Shown here: positions 25,037 to 32,823 of the stretch, in pieces
Layout: each line of letters opens with the position of its first letter
How positions within the stretch are numbered: the stretch's first letter is position 1
DNA from: an uncultured Clostridia bacterium
Lineage (GTDB): Bacteria; Bacillota; Clostridia; Oscillospirales; Acutalibacteraceae
Direction of reading: 5' to 3'
DNA: 53,793 bases
NCBI GenBank assembly: GCA_947623505.1
Contig: CANQGT010000014.1
Coordinates: 1-53,793 of the forward strand
The notes under the pieces: model-generated
The model's input: the letters and a program-made list of their open reading frames with translations, nothing else
Database searches by the model: none
What the model was told of the DNA's origin: nothing
Made by a program: the position numbers and the translations under genes

Positions 25037-25054
25037 ACAAAATTTTTATTTCGT
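25037..25054 (+). repeat. Left 18-bp inverted repeat of putative inversion element
   Basis: Reads ACAAAATTTTTATTTCGT on the plus strand and is identical to the minus-strand sequence at 25269-25286. The site itself is dyadic: arms GCAACAAAAT and ATTTCGTTGC (one mismatch) around a short A/T spacer. This is the layout of a tyrosine-recombinase core site. Confidence 0.8.
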
Positions 25055-25268
25055 TGCCTATATGAAAAAAGATTCTGAATTAAGCCATTATAATTTCGAG
25101 GAAATATAATTCTTCAAGCCAGCAATAAAGCAAAATGTGTGAAAACATACGTCGCTGTTGTTGCAAACCTATGTAATAATTTTTTTAAGTAAAATATTGC
25201 TTTCTGTCGAAATATGTGTTATTATTCTAAAACATAATTAACTTGAGTCTTTTTTATAAAGGTTATGG
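25055..25268. other. Putative invertible DNA segment (214 bp)
   Basis: Segment between perfect 18-bp inverted repeats, immediately beyond the stop codon of a tyrosine recombinase gene and upstream of the leftward capsule locus. It has no coding frame. It contains a rightward promoter candidate TTGCTT, 17 bp, TATTAT (25197-25225) that would face the capsule genes after inversion. A weaker leftward candidate, TTGAAG, 19 bp, TATAAT (25087-25117), faces them now. Which orientation is ON cannot be decided from sequence. Size and layout match known promoter switches such as cwpV of Clostridioides difficile (about 195 bp). Confidence 0.75.
25197..25225 (+). promoter_or_regulatory. Promoter candidate inside the invertible segment
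   Basis: -35 TTGCTT (25197-25202), 17-bp spacer, -10 TATTAT (25220-25225). In the present orientation it points right into the 3' end of the recombinase gene, where it has no downstream plus-strand gene. Inverted, it would point at the SDR gene and capsule locus. Confidence 0.5.
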
Positions 25269-25286
25269 ACGAAATAAAAATTTTGT
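25269..25286 (-). repeat. Right 18-bp inverted repeat of putative inversion element
   Basis: Minus strand ACAAAATTTTTATTTCGT, identical to the plus strand at 25037-25054. It begins directly after the recombinase stop codon (25287-25289), so inversion would leave the recombinase coding sequence untouched. Flanking arms here are GAC/GTC rather than GCAAC/GTTGC. Confidence 0.8.
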
Positions 25287-26135
25287 CTATAGTATCAACC
25301 CGAGCCTTTCAAGCTGTTTTGCGTGCTCTTCGCCCGTGGAGAGCAAGTAAATGCGTGTTGTTTCTATCGAACTGTGGCCGAGCAAATCGGCAAGCTGGGC
25401 GACGTTTTTTGTCGCTTTATAATATACCCGAGCAAACAAGTGGCGAAGATTATGCGGAAACACCTTTGAGGATTCAACTCCGGCTTTACCGCATATCGCT
25501 TTCATTTCCGCCCATATCTGCTTTCTGGATATTCCCTTTCCGCTTTTGGTGATGAAGATCTCGCCTGAAGCGATTTTTTTATTTTTGGCGTATTTCAGTA
25601 ATTTTCTGCACAACTTGTTAGGCAAAAGGATCGTGCGTATTTTGCCTTTCAGCGAAATATCAGCCTTGCCGGCTTTCAGCGATTCAACTGTGATATATTT
25701 CACTTCGGATACGCGTATTCCCGTGCCTCCTATTGTTTCAAGCAGCAGCGAAAGTCTTTCCTTACCAGATTTTTCGGCGGCGGCAATCAATCGTTCGTAC
25801 TCGTTTCTTTTAAGATTTCTGCTTTCTTCCTGAAAAAGCCTGCGCTGGATACGCAGAAATTTTACCCGCACGCAAATCCCTGCAAACCGGCAATAAGTGT
25901 TGACGGCCGCGAGCATGGAATTGACCGTAACGGGCTTATATCCTTTTTCGAGCAGCCGCTCTTTCCATTCGCACACCGTTTCTTTGGCAATTTCTCTGCC
26001 GTCAAGCCATTCGGAAAAAGCCGTAATATCTCGCAGATATTTCTGAACCGTTCCGCTTACCCGTTCCTCACCGCAAAGCCATTTGCCGAACTGCTCGATA
26101 CTTTCTTTTGTGATACTTTTAACTGCGTTTTCCAT
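25287..26135 (-). CDS. Tyrosine recombinase (XerC/D-type, probable DNA invertase)
   Basis: 282 aa from the ATG at 26135, which follows AGGAGG by 8 bases (the frame opens 18 codons earlier without a signal). The N-terminal SAM-like DNA-binding domain (about 8-90) is followed by the catalytic domain with Arg141 (GGTGIRVSE), Lys165, His228 and Arg231 (PHNLRHLFA), His254 (LLGHSS) and nucleophile Tyr263 (TTRIYLL). The full catalytic set is present, so it should be active. It is a stand-alone gene with its own promoter and no excisionase or mobile-element cargo. Its 3' end touches one of the inverted repeats, which argues for site-specific inversion rather than integration. Confidence 0.9.
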   Translation of the reverse strand: MENAVKSITKESIEQFGKWLCGEERVSGTVQKYLRDITAFSEWLDGREIAKETVCEWKERLLEKGYKPVTVNSMLAAVNTYCRFAGICVRVKFLRIQRRLFQEESRNLKRNEYERLIAAAEKSGKERLSLLLETIGGTGIRVSEVKYITVESLKAGKADISLKGKIRTILLPNKLCRKLLKYAKNKKIASGEIFITKSGKGISRKQIWAEMKAICGKAGVESSKVFPHNLRHLFARVYYKATKNVAQLADLLGHSSIETTRIYLLSTGEEHAKQLERLGLIL

Positions 26136-26216
26136 AATAAATGCCTCCTGTTTTATATAGGGCGAAATCAGTTTAAAAGCGTTTTCCAAAAACCGTATTC
26201 AGCCCCGAATGCGTTT

Positions 26217-26244
26217 AATATATTGTAAGCGATATTTTTAACAA
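26217..26244 (-). promoter_or_regulatory. Recombinase promoter
   Basis: Minus strand -35 TTGTTA (26239-26244), 16-bp spacer, -10 TATATT (26217-26222). Predicted 5' UTR about 75 nt. Confidence 0.5.
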
Positions 26245-26310
26245 CATTCAAAACAAATGGAACATTTATATAAAAGAGAAATATTAAAACAGCCAAAATA
26301 AAATCAGAGA

Positions 26311-26351
26311 AAAAAACGCCCGCCGATAATATAAATTAAAGGCAGGCGTTT
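26311..26351 (-). terminator. Terminator of the carboxyltransferase operon
   Basis: Minus strand AAACGCCTGCC (26341-26351) pairs with GGCGGGCGTTT (26314-26324), one mismatch, followed by TTTC on the 3' side. It separates this operon from the recombinase gene. Confidence 0.85.
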
Positions 26352-26379
26352 ACCGATGCCTAACTCAACAAAGATGAAT

Positions 26380-27777
26380 TTACACCGGATGTACTTTATT
26401 TTTTATATCGTCGTGCTTTCCGTCAAGATGATACTTCGCGTCTCTTCTCTTTTGGAAGAATTTAACGGCGACCTGATCAAACTGAGCATAAGAGAGTACA
26501 TCCTCCTCCTGCTCGTAATATTCGGATATTTCTTTTCTGAATCGGTCAAGCTCAGGGGAAAGAAGATCAGCCGGGCGGCAGTCTATAACGGGTTCGTCAC
26601 CGACTATCCTCTTTTGAAAATCGGGATCTATCTCGCAAGGCGTTTTTCCGTATTTTCCCGCAACAAGATCTTTAAATTCCTTTGTGACCATTTTGTAGCG
26701 TTCGCCGGTAATTATATTGAAAACAGCCTGAGTGCCGACGATCTGAGAAGTGGGCGTTACAAGCGGAGGAAAACCGCTGTCTTTCCTTACGCGCGGAACT
26801 TCATTCAACACGTCTTCGAGTTTATCCTCTTTTCCCGCCTGCTTAAGCTGATTAAGCAGATTTGAAAGCATACCGCCCGGCACCTGATATAGCAGCGTGT
26901 TTGCGTCAACTCCGAGCATTTTTGTGTTGAGCAGCCCTTCGGCAATATACTTTTCACGCAGAGGCATAAAGAAATCACGGATCTCCGACAGCGCCTTTAT
27001 ATCAAGGCCGGTGTCGTAAGGAGTGCCGCGCAGCGCCGCGACCATAGACTCCGTCGCGGGGTGAGAAGTTCCCATAGCAAGCGGACTCATAGCCGTGTCT
27101 ATAACGTCTACACCCGCCTCAATGCCTTTAAGATGAACCATTGAAGCAAGGCCGGATGTGTAATGTGAATGAAGCTGGATAGGAATAGAAACGGTTTTCT
27201 TTAAAGCATCAACAAGATCGTAAGTGCCGTAAGGCGTGAGCAGACCGGCCATATCCTTTATACAGATGGAATCCGCGCCCGCGTTTTCAAGCTGCTTTGC
27301 GTAATTGCAATAATAATCTATATCAAACACGGGGCCTGTAGTGTATGAAATTGCCGCCTGAACGTGGCCGCCGTATTTTTTGGAAGCGTTTATTGCCGTT
27401 TCAAGATTTCTCACATCGTTCAGAGCGTCGAAAATACGCATAATATCAATGCCGTTATCGATACTTTTTTTAACGAAATAATCAACAACATCGTCCGCGT
27501 AATGGCGGTAACCGAGCATATTCTGACCCCTGAAAAGCATTTGGAGCTTAGTATTCGGGCATTTTTTTCTGATAAGACGAAGTCTTTCCCAAGGATCCTC
27601 ATTGAGAAATCTGAGGCAGGAATCAAAAGTGGCTCCACCCCAGCATTCAAGGGAATAAAATCCTATCTTATCCATTTTTTCAAGAATATCCGAAAATTCG
27701 TCCGTGCGCATACGAGTTGCGATAAGCGACTGATGTGCGTCACGCAAAACGGTTTCGGTAATGCCTATTTTAGCCAT
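26380..27777 (-). CDS. Pyruvate/oxaloacetate carboxyltransferase subunit (5S / OadA catalytic part, no biotin domain)
   Basis: 465 aa. HMGL-fold carboxyltransferase moving CO2 between carboxybiotin and pyruvate/oxaloacetate. Conserved blocks are ETVLRDAHQSLIATRM, ECWGGATFD, MLFRGQN, YCNYAKQLENAGADSICIKD (metal Lys), IQLHSHYTSG and the C-terminal PXXLL/KDSGFPPLVTPTSQIV domain. It ends without the biotinyl domain that many OadA proteins carry; the biotin carrier is the separate gene 10 bp upstream. The ATG at 27777 has GAGGTGG at the proper distance; a GTG three codons earlier is less likely. Confidence 0.92.
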   Translation of the reverse strand: MAKIGITETVLRDAHQSLIATRMRTDEFSDILEKMDKIGFYSLECWGGATFDSCLRFLNEDPWERLRLIRKKCPNTKLQMLFRGQNMLGYRHYADDVVDYFVKKSIDNGIDIMRIFDALNDVRNLETAINASKKYGGHVQAAISYTTGPVFDIDYYCNYAKQLENAGADSICIKDMAGLLTPYGTYDLVDALKKTVSIPIQLHSHYTSGLASMVHLKGIEAGVDVIDTAMSPLAMGTSHPATESMVAALRGTPYDTGLDIKALSEIRDFFMPLREKYIAEGLLNTKMLGVDANTLLYQVPGGMLSNLLNQLKQAGKEDKLEDVLNEVPRVRKDSGFPPLVTPTSQIVGTQAVFNIITGERYKMVTKEFKDLVAGKYGKTPCEIDPDFQKRIVGDEPVIDCRPADLLSPELDRFRKEISEYYEQEEDVLSYAQFDQVAVKFFQKRRDAKYHLDGKHDDIKNKVHPV

Positions 27778-27787
27778 CTGCGCCACC

Positions 27788-28168
27788 TCAATTTAAAGTA
27801 ACAAGAACCTGACCGGCCTCAACGCTGTCGCCCTTGCTGACGGCAACGGAGGCAACGGTGCCCGAAGATGGGGCAACGATCTCGTTTTCCATCTTCATAG
27901 CCTCAAGAACTATGAGCGTATCGCCCTCGTTGACTGAAGCGCCCACCGAGGTTTTAACGTCAAGTATCGTGCCAGGCATAGGGGATTCAACTTTAACCGA
28001 GCCCTGCGCGGCCGGAGCGGCGGCGGGTTTTGCCGCGGGTGCCGGCGCCGAAGGAGCGGCCGGAACCGGAGCCGAAACGGGAGCGGGAGCCGGAGCGGCG
28101 GCTGCACCGCTTTCTTCAACGGTAACTTCATAAGGGATTCCGTTTACTGTAACTGTATATCTTTTCAT
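27788..28168 (-). CDS. Biotin carboxyl carrier protein (1.3S / gamma subunit type)
   Basis: 126 aa. N-terminal KRYTVTVNGIPYEVTVEE, a flexible Ala/Pro linker (about 22-55), then a biotinyl domain with the biotin Lys92 in LEAMKMENEI. It carries CO2 between the two carboxyltransferases encoded on either side. The 123-aa 1.3S subunit of propionibacterial transcarboxylase has the same length and layout. Start at 28168 is preceded by AGGAGG at 6 bases. Confidence 0.94.
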   Translation of the reverse strand: MKRYTVTVNGIPYEVTVEESGAAAAPAPAPVSAPVPAAPSAPAPAAKPAAAPAAQGSVKVESPMPGTILDVKTSVGASVNEGDTLIVLEAMKMENEIVAPSSGTVASVAVSKGDSVEAGQVLVTLN

Positions 28169-28184
28169 AGCATTGTCCTCCTGA

Positions 28185-29504
28185 TTATTTGACCGAGTGC
28201 TTTCTCGGAATAGTCTTTTCTCTTTTGCCCTCAAGCACGGCAAGAGCGTTTATAAGCTTATCCCTTGTCTGAGCCGGAGCGAATATATCGTCGATCGCGC
28301 CGCAGGCGGCAGCGGTAAACGGAGATGCAAGATTTTCTCGGTATTCTTTAACGAGAGCGCTTCTTTCTTCCCCCGCGGCCAATCGGTCGTTGTAAAGAAA
28401 CGCAACTGCCGATTCGGCCTCAAGCGGAGAAATAACAGCGGAGTCCCAAGCGAAAACGAGATCGGCGTTGGAGCCTCTGCCCGCAAGGGCAATATAAGCC
28501 GCGCCCACGGCGCTGCCTGTAACAACCGAAATTTTCGGCGACGTCGCGGAAGAATAAGCGGAAACGAGCTTTGTAACAGCGGTCAAAACGGCGTTCTCCT
28601 TATCTCTTTTGAGCCCGTCGGCGTTTACAAACGAAACAATCGGAATGTTGAAAGCGTCGCACAGCTTAACGAACGATTCCGCTTTATAAGCGCAGGCGGG
28701 GCAAAGAGCCTTACCATCAAAAGCGATTACGCCGACGGGAGCGCCGCCTATCCTCGCGAAAGCGGTGAACACATTTTTCGCGTAACCCGCTTTTATTTCA
28801 ATAATGCTTTCGACGTCAGCGACGGATTCAACAATTTCTTTCGCGCTCATATCCTCGGAGCAGCGAGAAACTTTTTCGTCCCAATCAAACAGGAGCGAAG
28901 CCTCAAGATTATTTGACGGAAGAACGCAGACAAGAGATTTTGCGGCTTCGAGGGCGCTTTGAACGTCATCGGCAAGAATATCTACCGTCCCCTCTTCATA
29001 GGACTGAGCAGCGGTGACATCACTCGGAACGGTGACGTAAAAATCGGCTTCCTTGGCGGCGATAACAACGTCGGCCATATTTGCCATTAAAGCGCTTGTA
29101 CCGAGGCAGGAGCCCGCAATTACGGAAATCTGAAGCACAACACCCGAAACCGATGAAGACAGTTTAAGTATCTCCCCGTAAGCCGTAAGGGCCTCAAAGC
29201 CCTCGTTCAACCTCATTCCGTTTGAATCGTAAATTCCTATCACGGGGCAGCCTGTTTTGACCGCAAGCTCATAAATCTTTTTAATTTTCGCGCACTGAGC
29301 AACGCTGACCGCTCCTCCGTCCGCCGAAGAATCCTGAGAAAAAGCATAAACGCAAACCCCGTTTACCATTCCGAACCCCGCGACGGCCTCAACGTCTCTG
29401 TCGGCGGATTTGGCAAAGCCGTCTATCTCCGTAAATGTGCCTTCGTCAAAAAACGATAAAAGCCTCTTTTTTGCTACGGACGGTTCAGCTATAAATTCAC
29501 TCAC
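28185..29504 (-). CDS. Acyl-CoA carboxyltransferase subunit (12S / MmdA-like)
   Basis: 439 aa crotonase-fold carboxyltransferase expected to act on an acyl-CoA such as methylmalonyl-CoA. VCVYAFSQDSSADGGAVS corresponds to the family's FSQDFTVxGGS motif, and the oxyanion-hole glycines appear in ISVIAGSCLGTSALMAN and VVTGSAVGAAYIAL. It is shorter than MmdA or the 12S subunit (about 510-525 aa) and the CoA-site motifs are less conserved, so the acyl substrate is uncertain. Start is GTG with AGGAGGGG upstream. First gene of the three-gene operon. Confidence 0.85.
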   Translation of the reverse strand: MSEFIAEPSVAKKRLLSFFDEGTFTEIDGFAKSADRDVEAVAGFGMVNGVCVYAFSQDSSADGGAVSVAQCAKIKKIYELAVKTGCPVIGIYDSNGMRLNEGFEALTAYGEILKLSSSVSGVVLQISVIAGSCLGTSALMANMADVVIAAKEADFYVTVPSDVTAAQSYEEGTVDILADDVQSALEAAKSLVCVLPSNNLEASLLFDWDEKVSRCSEDMSAKEIVESVADVESIIEIKAGYAKNVFTAFARIGGAPVGVIAFDGKALCPACAYKAESFVKLCDAFNIPIVSFVNADGLKRDKENAVLTAVTKLVSAYSSATSPKISVVTGSAVGAAYIALAGRGSNADLVFAWDSAVISPLEAESAVAFLYNDRLAAGEERSALVKEYRENLASPFTAAACGAIDDIFAPAQTRDKLINALAVLEGKREKTIPRKHSVK

Positions 29505-29767
29505 TGAAAATCCCCTCCTTGTATTTTGATTTGAATAAATAAATTCCAGAAAAAACCATTTTTAGGTATTTTAACACTTTGATGCTTTAATTACAACAGT
29601 TTTTTATATAATTTAAAATAACTTTAAAGACTGAAAAAAGTTAGCCGCCGATAATGCTGACGCATATCGGCGGTTTTTAACGCGTTATTGTGAAAAAATT
29701 TCGTGTTTTAAAGAGATACTGCCTTATCGGCGCTCGGCTAAACGGCGGTAAGATAGGTAAAATAATT
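29505..29767. terminator. Gap with bidirectional terminator (stem 29645-29673)
   Basis: CCGCCGATA (29645-29653) pairs with TATCGGCGG (29665-29673). T5 follows on the plus strand and a T6 tract on the minus strand, where it ends the long envelope operon after GH16. The remaining 100 bp on the left carry the carboxyltransferase operon leader; no clear promoter hexamers were recognised there. Confidence 0.75.
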
Positions 29768-30523
29768 TTAAAACTCGCTCAAAATAAGATCTCCGTTATC
29801 GTAAACTTTAACGTAGTCGATGATATAATCAAACGGCAGCCTGTTCCTTTTATCGGTAACTACTCCGTTGCCTATCCATTTACGGCCGACCTTGGGTTTT
29901 CCGTTTCTTCCGACTGAACCGTTTATTTCACAGCTCAGCCAAAGAGAAACGGGAAAATTTATTTTTCCCTCGGGATCATCCACCCGCCATACGGGCGCGC
30001 CGTCATAATAGAAAACAAGCCCGTTCTTTTTCCAATCAAGGGCAAACGTATGATAGCCGCGGTGCAGATTTTTCATAAAAACGCGCTTTTTGCTCTGATT
30101 TTTATAACTGTTCCAGTGAAGCGTCGATTCCGCAAAATAATTCCAAGCGGATTCAAAAATATCGATTTCATATCCCTGACCGCGGCCGATATGATCGGGC
30201 ATAAGCCAAAACGCGGACCAAACACCCTTTATCAAATCAACTTTGCAGCGCGCCTCGTAATAACCGTATGTAAATTTATTCTCACGCCAAATAACGGCTC
30301 CGGTATGGTATCCGCGAGCGCCGGAAATATTCTTATATTCCGTGCGTATCACAAGCTTTCCGTCATCAACAAAAGCCTGATCTTTCGACCAATACCCGCC
30401 GTGCCTTTGACCTGACATAAAATTCCAATGCGAGCCGATCGGTTCTCCGTCGGAAAACTCCTGTATAACGACCGGCCTGTAATCATCGGGAAGCGCAAAA
30501 CAATTTTCACGCATACAATTCAC
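29768..30523 (-). CDS. Glycoside hydrolase family 16-like protein
   Basis: 251 aa. Beta-jelly-roll glucanase fold with the catalytic motif E119-I-D121-I-F-E124 (GYEIDIFES), plus FTYGYYEARCKVD and WSAFWLMPDH typical of GH16. The family cleaves beta-1,3 or beta-1,3/1,4 glucans and galactans. There is no signal peptide or membrane anchor, so the protein appears cytoplasmic, which is odd for this family. The start codon overlaps the stop of the pseudouridine synthase gene (ATGA). Confidence 0.88.
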   Translation of the reverse strand: MNCMRENCFALPDDYRPVVIQEFSDGEPIGSHWNFMSGQRHGGYWSKDQAFVDDGKLVIRTEYKNISGARGYHTGAVIWRENKFTYGYYEARCKVDLIKGVWSAFWLMPDHIGRGQGYEIDIFESAWNYFAESTLHWNSYKNQSKKRVFMKNLHRGYHTFALDWKKNGLVFYYDGAPVWRVDDPEGKINFPVSLWLSCEINGSVGRNGKPKVGRKWIGNGVVTDKRNRLPFDYIIDYVKVYDNGDLILSEF

Positions 30524-31284
30524 ACTCCGTCAAAATTATCCTCGGCTAAGGCTTTCTTTTCGGCGCTTTTCAGCAGTCTTTTTACTTCCGTTTCGCTCAG
30601 TTCGCGCCATTTGCCCTGCTGAAGCATTCCAAGCTTGAGGGAGCCTACGGACGTTCTCTTAAGCCTTGCCACCTCAAGTCCGACGGCTTCGCACATTTTT
30701 CGTATCTGCCTGTTTCTTCCCTCACGAAGAACAAATTCGAGCACAACTCTCCCCTGTTCGCTTGTTATTATATTCACTTCGCACGACGCGGTTTCCTTTC
30801 CGTCTATCACAACGCCGTTGCGAAGTTTCATAAGCGTTTCTTCGCCGACGGACGGGCGAACGGTTACCCGGTATGTTTTCGCAAAGCCGTGGCGCGGGTG
30901 AGTAAGGGCGTTGGCAAAAGCGCCGTCGTTAGTCAACAGCAGGAGACCTTCGGAATCCTTGTCCAGCCTGCCGACGGGATAAACGCGCTCGTCAACGCCT
31001 CTGACAAGCTCCATAACCGTTTTTCTTCCCCTGTCGTCAGAAACGGTAGCCACATATCCGCGCGGCTTATGAAGCATAATATACCGCATCCGCGTTTCCT
31101 TGGTTATTTTCTTCCCGCGAAGCGTTACAATATCTTTTTTTATATTAACTTTTGAGCCGATAACGGCAATATGGCCGTTTATTTTAACTTTACCGTCGGC
31201 GATAAGTTCCTCGCATTTGCGCCTTGAGGCGACGCCGCAGTCGGCCATATATTTTTGCAGTCTCACTTCATTTTTGTTTGGCAT
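30520..31284 (-). CDS. rluB: Ribosomal large subunit pseudouridine synthase (RsuA/RluB family)
   Basis: 254 aa. N-terminal S4 RNA-binding domain (RLQKYMADCGVASRRKCEELI) and catalytic domain with GRLDKDSEGLLLLTNDG holding the nucleophile Asp, then KTYRV and EGRNRQIRKMCEAVG. It isomerises a uridine in rRNA; RluB (23S) is the best guess in Firmicutes next to scpAB. The start lies 17 bp inside the carboxypeptidase gene. Confidence 0.93.
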   Translation of the reverse strand: MPNKNEVRLQKYMADCGVASRRKCEELIADGKVKINGHIAVIGSKVNIKKDIVTLRGKKITKETRMRYIMLHKPRGYVATVSDDRGRKTVMELVRGVDERVYPVGRLDKDSEGLLLLTNDGAFANALTHPRHGFAKTYRVTVRPSVGEETLMKLRNGVVIDGKETASCEVNIITSEQGRVVLEFVLREGRNRQIRKMCEAVGLEVARLKRTSVGSLKLGMLQQGKWRELSETEVKRLLKSAEKKALAEDNFDGV

Positions 31285-32323
31285 AGTAATTTACGCTTTC
31301 ACCCGCGACAACAGCGACGCGGGCGATTTCCCTGTCTTTATATTTTATAACGGCTTCCCCGACTTCATCGCCCACGCTTATAGGAGCGTATATGAACGGA
31401 AAATGATACACTTCAACGGTCAAATACTGAGGATTGACAACGCTGATTTCCTTTTTATATTCGGCAGCCAAAGTATTTTTACCCGCGCCGACGATATTTA
31501 TACTCACCTTACCCTCAACGGATTTTCTACCGTATGATTTTTCGCATTGAGCAAGCAGTTTTTTATGGTCGTTCCAATCGTCCCCGTCGTTAAGGGTAAC
31601 GCAGATCATAGTGTAACCGTTTTTTCTGACGGCGGAAACGAGGCACCTTCCCGCCTTGCTTGTAAATCCCGTTTTTACGCCGATACAGCCGTCAATCTGA
31701 TAAAGTAATTTATTGTGATTATAAAGAGTCTGCTTTTTTCCGCTTATGGTTATTTCCATACTCTGCGCTCTGCAAACGGATGCAAATATTTCGTTTTCAA
31801 GCGCGGCGGCGGTAAGAACAGCCATATCGTAAGCGCAGGAGTGGTGATTTCCCTCGTCAAGTCCCGACGGAGTTACAAAACGCGTGTGTTCCATTCCGAG
31901 ACTCACGGCTTTTTCATTCATCATTTTCGCGAAATTTTCAACGCTTCCCGCAAGATAAACGGCGGTTGAGTTGGCCGCGTCGTTGCCGGACGCAAGCAGC
32001 ATACCCACAACAAGATCGTAAAGCGAAATCGAGTCCCCCGAACGCAGTCCGAGAGAGGTGCCGACGGTGTTTACCATATCGTCTGTTATATTAACGATAC
32101 TGTCAAGCCCGCCGCTCTCGCAGGCTATAAGCGCGGTCATTATTTTTGTTGTTGAGGCCATACTTCTTTCGGCAAAAATGTTTTTTTCATAAAGTATCTC
32201 GCCCGACGCGGCATCCAAAACTATGGCGGAAGCCGCGCTGCAATCCTGCCCCTGAACATAAGCGGAGCCGACCGAAAGAAAAATGATGAGCGCCGCCGAA
32301 AAAGCGAATATTCTTTTAAACAA
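31268..32323 (-). CDS. D-alanyl-D-alanine carboxypeptidase (DacF/PBP5-type)
   Basis: 351 aa, secreted through an N-terminal signal segment (about 1-25). The penicillin-binding motifs are complete: Ser57-T-T-Lys60 (MASTTKIMTA), SGN at 112-114 and KTG at 217-219. After the catalytic domain there is a beta-rich C-terminal domain (about 265-345) as in PBP5/DacF. It trims the terminal D-Ala of peptidoglycan; position beside gerW and scpAB suggests a sporulation-linked role but does not prove it. Confidence 0.94.
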   Translation of the reverse strand: MFKRIFAFSAALIIFLSVGSAYVQGQDCSAASAIVLDAASGEILYEKNIFAERSMASTTKIMTALIACESGGLDSIVNITDDMVNTVGTSLGLRSGDSISLYDLVVGMLLASGNDAANSTAVYLAGSVENFAKMMNEKAVSLGMEHTRFVTPSGLDEGNHHSCAYDMAVLTAAALENEIFASVCRAQSMEITISGKKQTLYNHNKLLYQIDGCIGVKTGFTSKAGRCLVSAVRKNGYTMICVTLNDGDDWNDHKKLLAQCEKSYGRKSVEGKVSINIVGAGKNTLAAEYKKEISVVNPQYLTVEVYHFPFIYAPISVGDEVGEAVIKYKDREIARVAVVAGESVNYYAKQK

Positions 32324-32391
32324 AAAAGACCACCTGCTTATATAAAATCGCTTTATCTAAATATATGCGGGTGATCGGATTTTTAATTAAA

Positions 32392-32793
32392 TTATTCGGT
32401 TTTTTCTCCGTCCGTTGATGCTTCATCGTCTTCCTTGGCTTTAACAAGCCTTGAAATCTGATCGATAAGCTCGGGTATCATTGAGATTGCCCTATCGGCG
32501 GAAGAAGTATAGTTATCTATCTGCATAAGCCTTACTTTATTGTTTTGAATAACAATAAACGCAACGGGAGTTATGGAAATGCCGCCGCCGCCACCGCCGC
32601 CGAACAGTTCGGAGCCCTGCTTTGAGGGCAGATCGGTGCCGCCGCTCGTAAAGCCGTAAGTAACCTTTGAAACGGGTATGAGCGTGGTGTCCCCAGTAAC
32701 CATAGGATCCCCGATGATGGTGGAAACGTCAACCATCTCGCGCATCTTCTGCAAAGTGTTTTCCATTATTTTGTTTACCGGTGTTTCTTTCAT
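32392..32793 (-). CDS. gerW: GerW family sporulation protein (YtfJ)
   Basis: 133 aa. Conserved DVSTIIGDPMVTGDTTLIPV, a VTYGFTSGG segment and the Gly-rich stretch before ISITPVAFIVIQNNKVRL define GerW/YtfJ, a spore protein required for proper germination in Bacillus. No signal peptide. Directly follows the ytfI-like gene, the same order as in Bacillus (ytfI-ytfJ). Confidence 0.95.
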   Translation of the reverse strand: MKETPVNKIMENTLQKMREMVDVSTIIGDPMVTGDTTLIPVSKVTYGFTSGGTDLPSKQGSELFGGGGGGGISITPVAFIVIQNNKVRLMQIDNYTSSADRAISMIPELIDQISRLVKAKEDDEASTDGEKTE

Positions 32794-32823
32794 CTTTTTA
32801 TCTCCTTATCAAAAGATTATTTG

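Noticed and set aside
27834-28133. Ala/Gly-rich plus-strand frame of 99 codons
   Set aside because: Shadow of the Ala/Pro linker of the biotin carrier gene on the other strand.
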